From Lachnospiraceae bacterium (lineage in GTDB: Bacteria > Bacillota > Clostridia > Lachnospirales > Lachnospiraceae): DNA of 51,985 bases. The stretch lies in assembly GCA_018384375.1 (NCBI GenBank), contig JAHAYJ010000081.1:1-51985 (forward strand). The letters run 5' to 3'. A program made the translations under genes and the position numbers. Numbering within the stretch: position 1 is the first letter of the stretch; every line of letters starts with the position of its first letter. Of the stretch, positions 42,165 to 49,785 are shown in pieces. A model generated the notes under the pieces. The model saw only the letters and a list, made by a program, of their open reading frames with translations, ran no database searches and was not told the DNA's origin.

Positions 42165-43061
42165 TTACTCTGTAGCTTTATTCACCTGCCAGATACCAAA
42201 CAGAATCAAAAATGCTCCAATGATTGTCATAGGCGTAATAGGTTCATGTAAAAACAAAATGCCCCCTGCCATAGAACAGATGGTACACACTGCACCAAAC
42301 ACCGAAATTTGCACCACGGGCATTTTCGCTGCTGCATAATTCATCATCATATTTGCCCCTACTGAGCTAAATAACCCCAATGCAAGTACAGGCAGCCAGA
42401 ACTGTGGCATGGATAACGGTTTTACCAAAGTAAAAAGATTTCCACGTATATCAACAATTCCTGCTATTGTAAATGCTGCTGCCGATACCAAAAGCACCAC
42501 ATAAGTCCGCTCAAATGCTGTATAAATCTTGACAATACTTCTGTTAATCACACGGAATACAGCCGAGCAGATACATCCACCGATCAACAGTACAATTCCG
42601 ACTGGCTGAATTTCTCCGGCGATTCCTTCCGCAACTGTAATCATAATGACTCCGGTTACTGCGACAACTGAAAAGACTGCCTGTCTCTTCGTTGGCAACT
42701 CCTTAAGGAAAAGTGCGGCAAATGCCGTTGAAACAATAGGTGAGACCGCTAAGATCACCCCTGAACAGGTCACATTAGTGTATACAATGCCATAGCTCTC
42801 ACAATAGAAATAGATTAACTCAATAAACCCCAATGCTAACACTCTGAGCAAATGGGGTTTATGAAAATTCAATTTTTCCTTGCCCATGAAAATAAGGGCA
42901 CTCATAACAAGGATTGTCGAAGAAAATCTGACTGCCAACACGATGGAAGGTAAGGCTACATTGATTGCAACCTGTGTCAGGGTATTACTGAAACCCCAGA
43001 TCAGATTCCCTGTTATGGCAGCAGCATATGGCATCCACGAATAATCTCTTAACTCTTTCAT
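42165..43061 (-). CDS. EamA/DMT family transporter, two-repeat form
   Basis: 298 aa, ten helices in two EamA halves (ITGNLIWGFSNTLTQVAINV first; FSSVGANMMMNYAAAKMPVV second). Members export amino acids or metabolites such as O-acetylserine and cysteine, but no specific substrate motif is known to me. It starts 14 nt after the ATPase gene and is the last gene of the ABC operon, so an import/export cycle for one metabolite class is possible. Confidence 0.85.
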   Translation of the reverse strand: MKELRDYSWMPYAAAITGNLIWGFSNTLTQVAINVALPSIVLAVRFSSTILVMSALIFMGKEKLNFHKPHLLRVLALGFIELIYFYCESYGIVYTNVTCSGVILAVSPIVSTAFAALFLKELPTKRQAVFSVVAVTGVIMITVAEGIAGEIQPVGIVLLIGGCICSAVFRVINRSIVKIYTAFERTYVVLLVSAAAFTIAGIVDIRGNLFTLVKPLSMPQFWLPVLALGLFSSVGANMMMNYAAAKMPVVQISVFGAVCTICSMAGGILFLHEPITPMTIIGAFLILFGIWQVNKATE

Positions 43062-43075
43062 TTTATCCGACCCTG

Positions 43076-43828
43076 CTAAATACTGTAATCATAATCAGAT
43101 AATGTTCTTCTTAAGAACCTGCGGGTACGTTCATCCTTTGGATTTGTAAATATTTCCTTAGATGTTCCCTCTTCAACCACAATCCCGCCTTCCATATAGA
43201 CAACATGATTGGCAACCTCCTGAGCGAAGCCCATTTCATGAGTTACAACCACCATAGTGGTACCTTCCTTTGCCAGCTTCTTCATGACATCAAGCACCTC
43301 TCCCGTCAGCTCCGGATCAAGTGCTGAGGTAGGCTCATCAAACAGAATTACTTCCGGGTTGGTAGCCATTGCTCTTGCGATTGCCACCCGCTGTTGCTGA
43401 CCGCCCGAAAGCTGATCCGGGTAGTAATTTGCCCGATTGAGCATTCCAACCTTTTCCAGCATTTGCAGTGCAGTCGCTTTCGCCTCTGTAGAAGGTATTT
43501 TTCTAGCCACTGTCTGTCCAATCATGACATTTTCCAATGCGGTCTTATTTCTGAAAAGATGATAACCTTGAAAAACAAATCCCATTTTCATGCGCAGTCC
43601 GCGAATTTCTTTATTAGTAACCTTTGTAATTTCTTTACGAAAATCGTCAAAAATGATTTCTCCCTGATCTGACTTTTCCAGAAAGCTGATACAGCGAAGC
43701 AGGGTTGTCTTTCCGGAACCACTGCTGCCAAGTACTGCAATTACCTCGCCTTTTTCAACCTTAAAATCCACCCCTCTTAGGACTTCATTTTTGTCAAAGC
43801 TTTTATGCAGATTTTTTACCTCAAGCAT
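43076..43828 (-). CDS. Polar amino-acid ABC transporter ATP-binding protein
   Basis: 250 aa, GlnQ/TcyC type. Walker [10 protein letters not shown], signature [14 protein letters not shown], Walker [13 protein letters not shown] and the switch His in VVTHEMGFA are intact. It energises the permease encoded two genes upstream. CAGGAGAGAAAAG precedes the ATG. The gene is separated from the permease by the CxxC-containing protein gene, which is unusual. Confidence 0.93.
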   Translation of the reverse strand: MLEVKNLHKSFDKNEVLRGVDFKVEKGEVIAVLGSSGSGKTTLLRCISFLEKSDQGEIIFDDFRKEITKVTNKEIRGLRMKMGFVFQGYHLFRNKTALENVMIGQTVARKIPSTEAKATALQMLEKVGMLNRANYYPDQLSGGQQQRVAIARAMATNPEVILFDEPTSALDPELTGEVLDVMKKLAKEGTTMVVVTHEMGFAQEVANHVVYMEGGIVVEEGTSKEIFTNPKDERTRRFLRRTLSDYDYSI

Positions 43829-43843
43829 CTTTTCTCTCCTGTT

Positions 43844-44353
43844 CTACAAAAGTTCTGACTGCACCTGCAAAATGTCATTAAAATAATTATTGGCAATCAT
43901 AAAAACACCCATGGTGGTAATCACCACTATTTCTTCCTCCGTGTACCGTGCCTTTAGCTGTTCAAACAGTTCATCAGATACATTTTTAGGATCATCCGCA
44001 ATTGCTCTTGCGTAAGCAATCAAGAGTCTTTCCTCATCTGTAAAGTTAAAAGTATTAAAATCATCGATCCCGTTCTTTTTCAAAAGCTTTGTAAAGTAAG
44101 TACTGCAGACAAGACAGTCATTTTGCAATGAAATCGCATATTCGTAAAAGTCCGCCGCACGCTTTCCGACAATTTTCTGCAGTTCCCGGTCAAGCTTATA
44201 GGATTCCAGCTCCAAGGCATTAAAAGACGGAACATGATGGAGCAGTGTCAGCTTTTCATTGGTAATGCGATAGCCGTCAGCCACATGATCGGCAACTACC
44301 TTTTTAACCTCTTCACTTGCAGTTTCTAAATCAATCAGTGATATTCTGGGCAT
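43844..44353 (-). CDS. Carboxymuconolactone decarboxylase/AhpD-like protein
   Basis: 169 aa, helical. The core SLQNDCLVCSTYFTKLL has the CxxC pair (Cys80, Cys83) of AhpD-type peroxidases, but the usual downstream His of the family is not at the expected place. The C-terminal FTDEERLLIAYARAI is typical of the fold. It would be a thiol peroxidase-like or carrier protein in the cytoplasm. It overlaps the permease gene by 23 nt, with GGAGGAAGAAA before ATG, so it is translationally tied to the transporter. Confidence 0.78.
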   Translation of the reverse strand: MPRISLIDLETASEEVKKVVADHVADGYRITNEKLTLLHHVPSFNALELESYKLDRELQKIVGKRAADFYEYAISLQNDCLVCSTYFTKLLKKNGIDDFNTFNFTDEERLLIAYARAIADDPKNVSDELFEQLKARYTEEEIVVITTMGVFMIANNYFNDILQVQSELL

Positions 44354-45035
44354 TTTCTTCCTCCGTTTCGACCGGTTTTACCCAGGTCAATTTCTTTTCT
44401 ACCGTAGCCTGTAGCCAGGTTAATAAAGTACAAATAAGTAAATAGATTACAGCAGCCTCACAATAAAGCGCAAACGGCTCATAATATCTGGCTGCAACCT
44501 GTTGGGCAACAGAAAACATCTCTATCAATGTAATACTGGAAGCCAGCGAAGTATCCTTGGTAAGGCCAATCAGGGAATTAAACAGCGGCGGGAACGCAAT
44601 CCTTCCGGCCTGGGGTAAAACAATTTTTGCCATAAGCTGTGGATAACTGAGGCCAACCATTAACGCTGCCTCCGTCTGCCCGGCCGGTACTGCCAGGATA
44701 GCCGAACGGATTACTTCGGCATTATAAGCAGCCAGATTCAAGGAAAATGCAATCACCGCTGACGGAAAAGCGTCCAACATGATCCCCAGGGACGGCAAAC
44801 CAAAAAAAACGATGAAAAGCTGTACCAACAACGGAGTCCCTCTGAAGATCCATATGTAAAATCTGGCAAACTGCTTTAAGCCTCTTATATTGGCTATCTG
44901 TACAATTGCCAAGAATAAAGCAAGTATCAAACCTAAAATAAACGAACAGATTGTAAGCGGAATGGTAACCTTAATACAGGGAATCAATATTTTAGGAAAT
45001 GCCTGAATCAATATTTGCAGTACTCTCTCACTCAT
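44331..45035 (-). CDS. Polar amino-acid ABC transporter permease
   Basis: 234 aa, five helices. It contains the HisM-type segment GTPLLVQLFIVFFGLPSLG and the EAA-like loop AALMVGLSYPQLMAKIVLPQA that docks on the ATPase. It starts 34 nt after the binding-protein gene with AAGGAAGAAAGTC. A single permease gene implies a homodimer. Together with the ATPase and lipoprotein it makes an importer for a polar amino acid or cystine-type substrate. Confidence 0.92.
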   Translation of the reverse strand: MSERVLQILIQAFPKILIPCIKVTIPLTICSFILGLILALFLAIVQIANIRGLKQFARFYIWIFRGTPLLVQLFIVFFGLPSLGIMLDAFPSAVIAFSLNLAAYNAEVIRSAILAVPAGQTEAALMVGLSYPQLMAKIVLPQAGRIAFPPLFNSLIGLTKDTSLASSITLIEMFSVAQQVAARYYEPFALYCEAAVIYLLICTLLTWLQATVEKKLTWVKPVETEEENAQNITD

Positions 45036-45069
45036 GACTTTCTTCCTTACTATAAATGAATACCATCAA

Positions 45070-45966
45070 TTAGTTTTCCTGAGACTTTGAATAATCAGCA
45101 TGGAAATACTTGTTGGAAAGCTCGGATAAGGTCCCGTTTTCACTAAGCTCTGCCAGTGCACCATTAATTTCATTCAATAAACGGGTTTCTCCTTTGCGTA
45201 CAGGAATTGCAATCTGCTCCTCAGAATCGGGAATCACGAAGCCAACCTCTATCTCGGCATCCGGATGCTGCTCAAGATAATCAGCTAATGTAACAGAGCT
45301 GATCGTTCCGAAATCTGTACGTCCCGATAAAATCATGCTGACCTGTTCCTCTGCAGAATCAATCGGAATAATCTCAGCTCCTAATTTTTCAAGTTCACCA
45401 ATAAATGCATGTGTAGAATTAATTGCTACTTTTTTGCCATTTAAGTCATCTAAAGAAGTGATACTCTGGGGATTTCCCTTTTTCACAATGATCTGTCGGG
45501 AATTAAAATAATATGGATCTGAAAAATCATACTTATCCTTTCTTTCCTCTGTAACAGTTACATCATTGATTACCGTATCAAGTCTTCCGCTGTCAACACC
45601 GGCCAATAAGGAATCCCAATCTGATTCAACAAACTCAACCTCTACTCCAAGATACTCTGCAATTTTCTGAGCCACTTCAACATCATAACCAACCAGTGTA
45701 CCGTCATCATCATGATAGGTAAACGGAGGAAAAGTTCCTTCAACACCTACAATTATTTTCCCGGCGTTTTGTATCGCTGATAATTCATCATCAATTTTCT
45801 CTTCCTTGGGCTCTACAGCATCTTCTTCCACTTTCTCTTCCTTAGCTGTTTCTGTCGAAGCGGTTTCCACTTGTGTTTCTGCTTTCTCGCTGCTTCCGCA
45901 TCCTGTTAGCAATGATGCAACTACTGCAATGCTTACAATTACACTGATCAAATTTTTCTTTCTCAT
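45070..45966 (-). CDS. Amino-acid ABC transporter substrate-binding lipoprotein
   Basis: 298 aa from ATG 45966 (AGGAGATATTATT upstream); an in-frame ATG at 45990 is less likely. The signal ends in LLTGC, lipidated at Cys23, then an acidic Glu/Lys linker. The SBP type 3 domain starts at KIIVGVEGTFPPFTY and includes VGYDVEVAQKIAEYLG and DFGTISSVTLADYLEQ. It captures the substrate outside the membrane. It is first in the operon. The ligand is undetermined; cystine/glutamine-type proteins look alike. Confidence 0.92.
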   Translation of the reverse strand: MRKKNLISVIVSIAVVASLLTGCGSSEKAETQVETASTETAKEEKVEEDAVEPKEEKIDDELSAIQNAGKIIVGVEGTFPPFTYHDDDGTLVGYDVEVAQKIAEYLGVEVEFVESDWDSLLAGVDSGRLDTVINDVTVTEERKDKYDFSDPYYFNSRQIIVKKGNPQSITSLDDLNGKKVAINSTHAFIGELEKLGAEIIPIDSAEEQVSMILSGRTDFGTISSVTLADYLEQHPDAEIEVGFVIPDSEEQIAIPVRKGETRLLNEINGALAELSENGTLSELSNKYFHADYSKSQEN

Positions 45967-46019
45967 AATAATATCTCCTTTTCTTTTCATATATTTCCTA
46001 TATGATTGATATGAAATGG

Positions 46020-46048
46020 AGTATATAACTTCCCGCTCCTTTTGTCAA
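46020..46048 (-). promoter_or_regulatory. Promoter of the amino-acid ABC operon
   Basis: TTGACA, 17-nt spacer, TATACT on the minus strand, a strong promoter ~55 nt before the start. Confidence 0.75.
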
Positions 46049-46057
46049 GAGAGCGGG
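46032..46057. repeat. Palindrome over the -35 box of the ABC operon, probable operator
   Basis: CCCGCTC and GAGCGGG form a 7-bp inverted repeat with a 12-nt spacer that contains the TTGACA -35 element. Its GC-rich arms stand out in an AT-rich spacer. The position predicts repression by steric block. It is followed by T-rich DNA on the plus strand, so a terminator-like role cannot be excluded, but no plus-strand gene ends here. Confidence 0.5.
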
Positions 46058-46093
46058 TTATAGTTGTTTTTTTCTGTTTGTTATAGGTTTTTC

Positions 46094-46392
46094 CTATTTT
46101 AGAAACACGAACTCCGTATCTGTAGATAATTCCTCTGCAAACCGATACCCAAGTCCACATTCATTTTTTACAGGTGAAATAATAATTTCGTTTTCATCAA
46201 TCAGATAGGTTATTCGTACCACGCCCATGAATACCTTTCCATAGTTCTTCTTCTCCTGCCATGCATCATAAGCCTGAATTGCTGTTAATTCCCGAACAGG
46301 GTTCCTTTTTTCCGTAAACTGCGGATATAGCTCACTAAATCAGCATGCCTGCTTTGTACATCCTTTGGATAGAAGTACAGGGTCACCTTTTT
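46094..46392 (-). pseudogene. bcp (thiol peroxiredoxin) remnant, frameshifted with an in-frame stop
   Basis: No ATG-started frame exists here, but conceptual reading of the minus strand gives Bcp blocks in order: KKVTLYFYPKD, then (after a small deletion that shifts frame) GCTKQAC, then a TGA where Gly is expected, FSELYPQFTEK, a gap of ~35 residues, and AYDAWQEKKNYGKVFMG and YLIDENEIII, ending at TAG 46094. The catalytic CxxxxC region (GCTKQAC) is read in the MATE gene's frame. At least three lesions show it is dead. Its 5' part overlaps the MATE 3' end (46340-46392). Confidence 0.8.
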
Positions 46393-47707
46393 TACATGTA
46401 ACAATAAAATATGGAATCTCAAAAGCCAGCATCACGGACCAACCAATTATACAGGCAAATGCAATACCCACTATTCCGATTCTGGGAGCAAGAAAATAAG
46501 TACACAGTGTGCGAATGGATATCTGCACAACAGTTCCAAAGATATTGGTATACATCTTCCCCATGCCTCGGAAGAATCCCTGGAATCCATTTGTTAAAGC
46601 CGGCCAGAGGTAAAAAGCCGACATATACATCAGATAATCACTTCCAAGGCGGATAACAACATCTGCACCGTCTCCTGACACAAATAAAGAGACGAAAGCT
46701 ACACGCAAAAATGCTACAATAATTCCGATAAATATCCCATAGCAAAGCTCTAAGCGAATACCTGCAAAGAAACCCAGTCTGATACGATCTTTCTTGCCCG
46801 CACCTCTGTTTTGCGCAATAAATGTCGAAATTGCAGAAGATATACTCTGCTCTGGAATACAGGCAAAATCATCCACTCTTGTCACAGCATTAAATGCTGC
46901 AATGGCACTAACGCCCAAGGCATTTACCTGACCCTGAATTAACACCTTTCCAATAGGTTGTATCGCTTGCTGAAAAGCCGTAGGACCACCAAAACGTAAA
47001 ATCCGCGCTAATATGGACCTCTCAATTTTCCACTGTTCTTTGTCAGGCCATATCTCCTTTTTCTGCATCATCATGTATCTACATGCCAATACTGCACAAA
47101 AGGCTTCCGCTATAACAGTAGTAACAGCACTACACACAATTCCGAATTTGAATATTCCAAGAAAAATCAGATCCAAAATAGCATTTAGAATTGCAGAAAA
47201 AGCAAGAAACTTTAATGGGGTCTTAGAATCCCCCACGCTTTTCAGCCCCGCAGCCAATGCATTATAGAAAAAGGTAAATGGCATTCCTAAAAAGGTAATA
47301 CGTAAATAAATGACGGTAATGGCAAAAATATCCTTTGGTACGGTCATAGACTGTAGAATTATTGGTGTACACAAAAAACCAAGTACTGATATCAAGCTGC
47401 AAACAGCTGCACCTGCAAGCAACATGGTTGCCATTGACTGGCGGAGCAGAAAAAATTTTCTTCCGCCAAAATATTCACTCATTAATATACCACTACCAAT
47501 GCAAAGACCAGTAATAGCAAGGATAACTAGATTCATAATGGGACCTGCAATTCCCTCTGCCGCAAGAGCATCCTTTCCGATAAACCTGCCCGCTATCATG
47601 GAATCAACAACATTATAAGCCAACTGAAGCCAGTTTCCTAATAACAATGGCAATCCGTAACGCCATAAATGACTATGTGCCGAACCCTCTGTCATATCTT
47701 GCATCAT
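46340..47707 (-). CDS. MATE family multidrug/toxin efflux transporter, chimeric C-terminus
   Basis: 455 aa, about twelve helices. The start DMTEGSAHSHLWRYGLPLLL is typical MATE, and the second half (AFNAVTRVDDFACIPEQSIS) also fits. The family exports cationic compounds using Na+ or H+. The last ~18 residues (GDPVLLSKGCTKQAC) are not MATE sequence; they come from a decayed bcp gene whose TGA provides the stop. All helices seem complete, so the protein may still work. Its ATG overlaps the 3' end of a truncated phosphatase gene by 35 nt. Confidence 0.85.
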   Translation of the reverse strand: MMQDMTEGSAHSHLWRYGLPLLLGNWLQLAYNVVDSMIAGRFIGKDALAAEGIAGPIMNLVILAITGLCIGSGILMSEYFGGRKFFLLRQSMATMLLAGAAVCSLISVLGFLCTPIILQSMTVPKDIFAITVIYLRITFLGMPFTFFYNALAAGLKSVGDSKTPLKFLAFSAILNAILDLIFLGIFKFGIVCSAVTTVIAEAFCAVLACRYMMMQKKEIWPDKEQWKIERSILARILRFGGPTAFQQAIQPIGKVLIQGQVNALGVSAIAAFNAVTRVDDFACIPEQSISSAISTFIAQNRGAGKKDRIRLGFFAGIRLELCYGIFIGIIVAFLRVAFVSLFVSGDGADVVIRLGSDYLMYMSAFYLWPALTNGFQGFFRGMGKMYTNIFGTVVQISIRTLCTYFLAPRIGIVGIAFACIIGWSVMLAFEIPYFIVTCKKGDPVLLSKGCTKQAC

Positions 47708-48554
47708 CTGTATACATCCTATTCCTTATGCTTTCGTAGCTTAATAGCATATTTGATTTACCATTATTATGGCGCAATTCTTTTTGGAATTCCTTAACAA
47801 ATATATCCTTTTTATCCTCATTTACAAAAAGATTCAATACACGCGGTTCCAAAGATGGCAGCCTCTCGAGGCAATCCATAATAACAGGATAATCCTGAAG
47901 AATAACACTTTCCGTATTAATATGACCATGGTCCGCCGTGATAAAAAGTAAATTATCATCAAGTTTTTTAGCCATATCAGCCACGTAAGCTTCCATACGC
48001 TTCAGTTCATTCACCACCTCGGGAGATTTTCTTCCATGCCTGTGGAGAAGACCATCCGGCTGATTCCAGTATGCATAAATATATTTCTTTCCCGGTTCCT
48101 TACACAATTCCTTCACATGATTACATACCGCTTCGAAACTATTCGGATATGGATGGATGTATGGAAGGCTGTAATATGCTTTTCCTCCGGTCGCATTAAT
48201 TCTCTCAATTATATCCACATAAGGGGTATATTTTCTGGCAACATGATAATCTGCTGCAGGTTCTTCCGTACCTTGTACCGTATTTAGAAAAACCGTGACA
48301 TTCTTGTCTATCTGCGGATAGTAACAATCCCAGCCAAGCCAGCTGTGCTCACAAGGCTGCTGTCCAGAAAGTATAGAAGTGGTCGCAGCTACTGTCGTTG
48401 AGAGGAATACGGAATTGTAGCTTCCTGCAAGATGGCTACGAAATGATCCCTTCTCATCAAGAGATTCTTCCAAAATCAACTTCCCCATTCCGTCAAGGAG
48501 AAGAACTATGACATTTTTACTTTCCTTTTCATTTTCTCCCTCTCCTGGTATCAA
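47673..48554 (-). pseudogene. Alkaline phosphatase/phosphodiesterase family gene truncated at both ends
   Basis: 293-aa open frame of the PF01663 type: VIVLLLDGMGKLILEESL with the first metal Asp, TTVAATTSILSG with the nucleophile Thr, YWNQPDGLLHRHG and FITADHGHIN. Related proteins, as I recall, have ~35 more residues at the start and ~60-70 at the end, including a last metal His. Here it ends at FGT, running into the MATE start, and opens at a TTG without ribosome site straight after the HAD stop. Activity is unlikely; a short functional product cannot be ruled out. Confidence 0.65.
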
Positions 48555-48559
48555 CTCAA

Positions 48560-49255
48560 TTACAGTATTTTCATAATATCCGATAAATCAGTAACAATAT
48601 AGTCCGCCCACCTGTAATCGGATTCGGATATCTTTCCTTTTGTATAATAACATGTTTTCATACCGTAATTTCTTCCTCCTGCAATATCCGAAGTAAGTGA
48701 GTCACCAATGATAATCGTTTCTTCCGGCATAAGTCCTTCATTACCGTTCTCCTTAAGTTCCGCAAAGCAATAATCAAAAAATGCTTTATCAGGCTTTCCT
48801 GCTCCTATCGCAGAAGATACGAAAATATGTGAAAAATAGGCATCTATACCACCGACTTTCAATCGGTTATATTGTTGTTCATACGGACCGTTACTCGCTA
48901 CACACAAAATATATCCGGTTTTAAGATACTGGATAAGATCCAACGCATGCGGCTCAAAAATAGCACTTTTTCGAAGTTCTGTGCAAAAATAATTTTCAAA
49001 TAAGTCACCGTCAAAAGTTATACCTATTTTTTCGAAGACAAGATTCCAGCGTATTTTTCGTAATTGTGGAAGTGTCAGTCTGTTCTGTTCGATACGCCTC
49101 CACAATTCATTATTAATTTCCTCAAAAATTGAAAACATCTCATCCGTGTAAGATTTCAATCCATATTTCTTAAAACCATCGTGCATTGTTTTCTTAGCAA
49201 ATTCCGAAAAGCTAAATATAGTATTATCTATATCAAGAAAAACGATTTTGATCGT
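48560..49255 (-). CDS. YjjG-type HAD hydrolase (noncanonical nucleotidase) with ACG at the start position
   Basis: 231 codons. The HAD motifs are intact: IVFLDIDNTIF (nucleophile Asp), VASNGPYEQQ (Thr/Ser motif), GAGKPDKAFFDY (Lys) and IIIGDSLTSDIAGG (acidic pair). The family dephosphorylates modified or excess nucleotides. The conserved start MxKIVFLDID is preceded by GAGG at ideal spacing, yet the codon there is ACG (49253-49255). The first in-frame ATG (49186) lies past the catalytic Asp and would give a dead protein. Expression is thus weak or lost. Confidence 0.75.
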   Translation of the reverse strand, partial: TIKIVFLDIDNTIFSFSEFAKKTMHDGFKKYGLKSYTDEMFSIFEEINNELWRRIEQNRLTLPQLRKIRWNLVFEKIGITFDGDLFENYFCTELRKSAIFEPHALDLIQYLKTGYILCVASNGPYEQQYNRLKVGGIDAYFSHIFVSSAIGAGKPDKAFFDYCFAELKENGNEGLMPEETIIIGDSLTSDIAGGRNYGMKTCYYTKGKISESDYRWADYIVTDLSDIMKIL

Positions 49256-49417
49256 GCTTTACCTCACCCCGAATCTAACAATACAATTTACGTTTATGAA
49301 TATCGTTTTCAAGATATTGCATATTTCATAATATCCTATTATCTGATAGGTTCCTCAATTCATGACATTTGGATAAAAGACAAGCCGTCTCCACATGCAT
49401 TGAAACTTTACCTCGCA

Positions 49418-49621
49418 TTAACATTCGCGAATTATCAAACCTTTTTCTTGCATTTCAACGGTTCTCGTTTTTACTGTTCTCTCCGATTTACCAATAGCAC
49501 TTGCTAATTCTCTTTGAGTATTTGTCGGATTCTTTATTAACTCCTGAATAATAGCCAATTCCTCCAAAGTGCAACTTTTGCACTTTAAATCATTACTAGT
49601 TACACTTTGATTTGCATTGAT
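49418..49621 (-). pseudogene. Winged-helix DNA-binding domain remnant
   Basis: A 67-codon open stretch without a usual start at its 5' end. It reads LEELAIIQELIKNPTNTQREL followed by ASAIGKSERTVKTRTVEMQ and EKGLIIREC, a winged helix-turn-helix like that ending AAA-4/RecG-like ATP-binding proteins. No ATPase part is found upstream, so it is probably the 3' scrap of a lost gene. A 9-bp perfect inverted repeat (AAAGTGCAA, 3 nt, TTGCACTTT, 49566-49586) sits in the part encoding the linker. Confidence 0.6.
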
Positions 49622-49785
49622 TTATGACATTGGTAACCGCCGGTTGACACAATTCGACCTTCTATATAAAGCTAACAAACATCAGCTTATTATGGTTAAT
49701 GTTCTTTAGTTTACAACGGATATTCATGAGCAGTAAATGAGAGTCCATACTTCCGGTTAAAACTTACGGTATCATTGCTTACATC
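49622..49785. other. Intergenic stretch with a short open fragment
   Basis: No gene recognised. On the minus strand 49711-49785 is open for 24 codons (VSFNRKYGLSFTAHEYPL before TAA), directly after the hydrolase stop in another frame; it looks like a scrap of coding DNA, origin unknown. AACCG-C-CGGTT (49636-49646 region) is a small inverted repeat followed by TTGACA with a TATAAA only 15 nt away, a poor promoter. Confidence 0.35.

Noticed and set aside
49181-49507. Plus-strand open frame of 108 codons
   Set aside because: It is antisense to the YjjG-type gene start and the winged-helix remnant, has no ribosome site and no recognisable domain.
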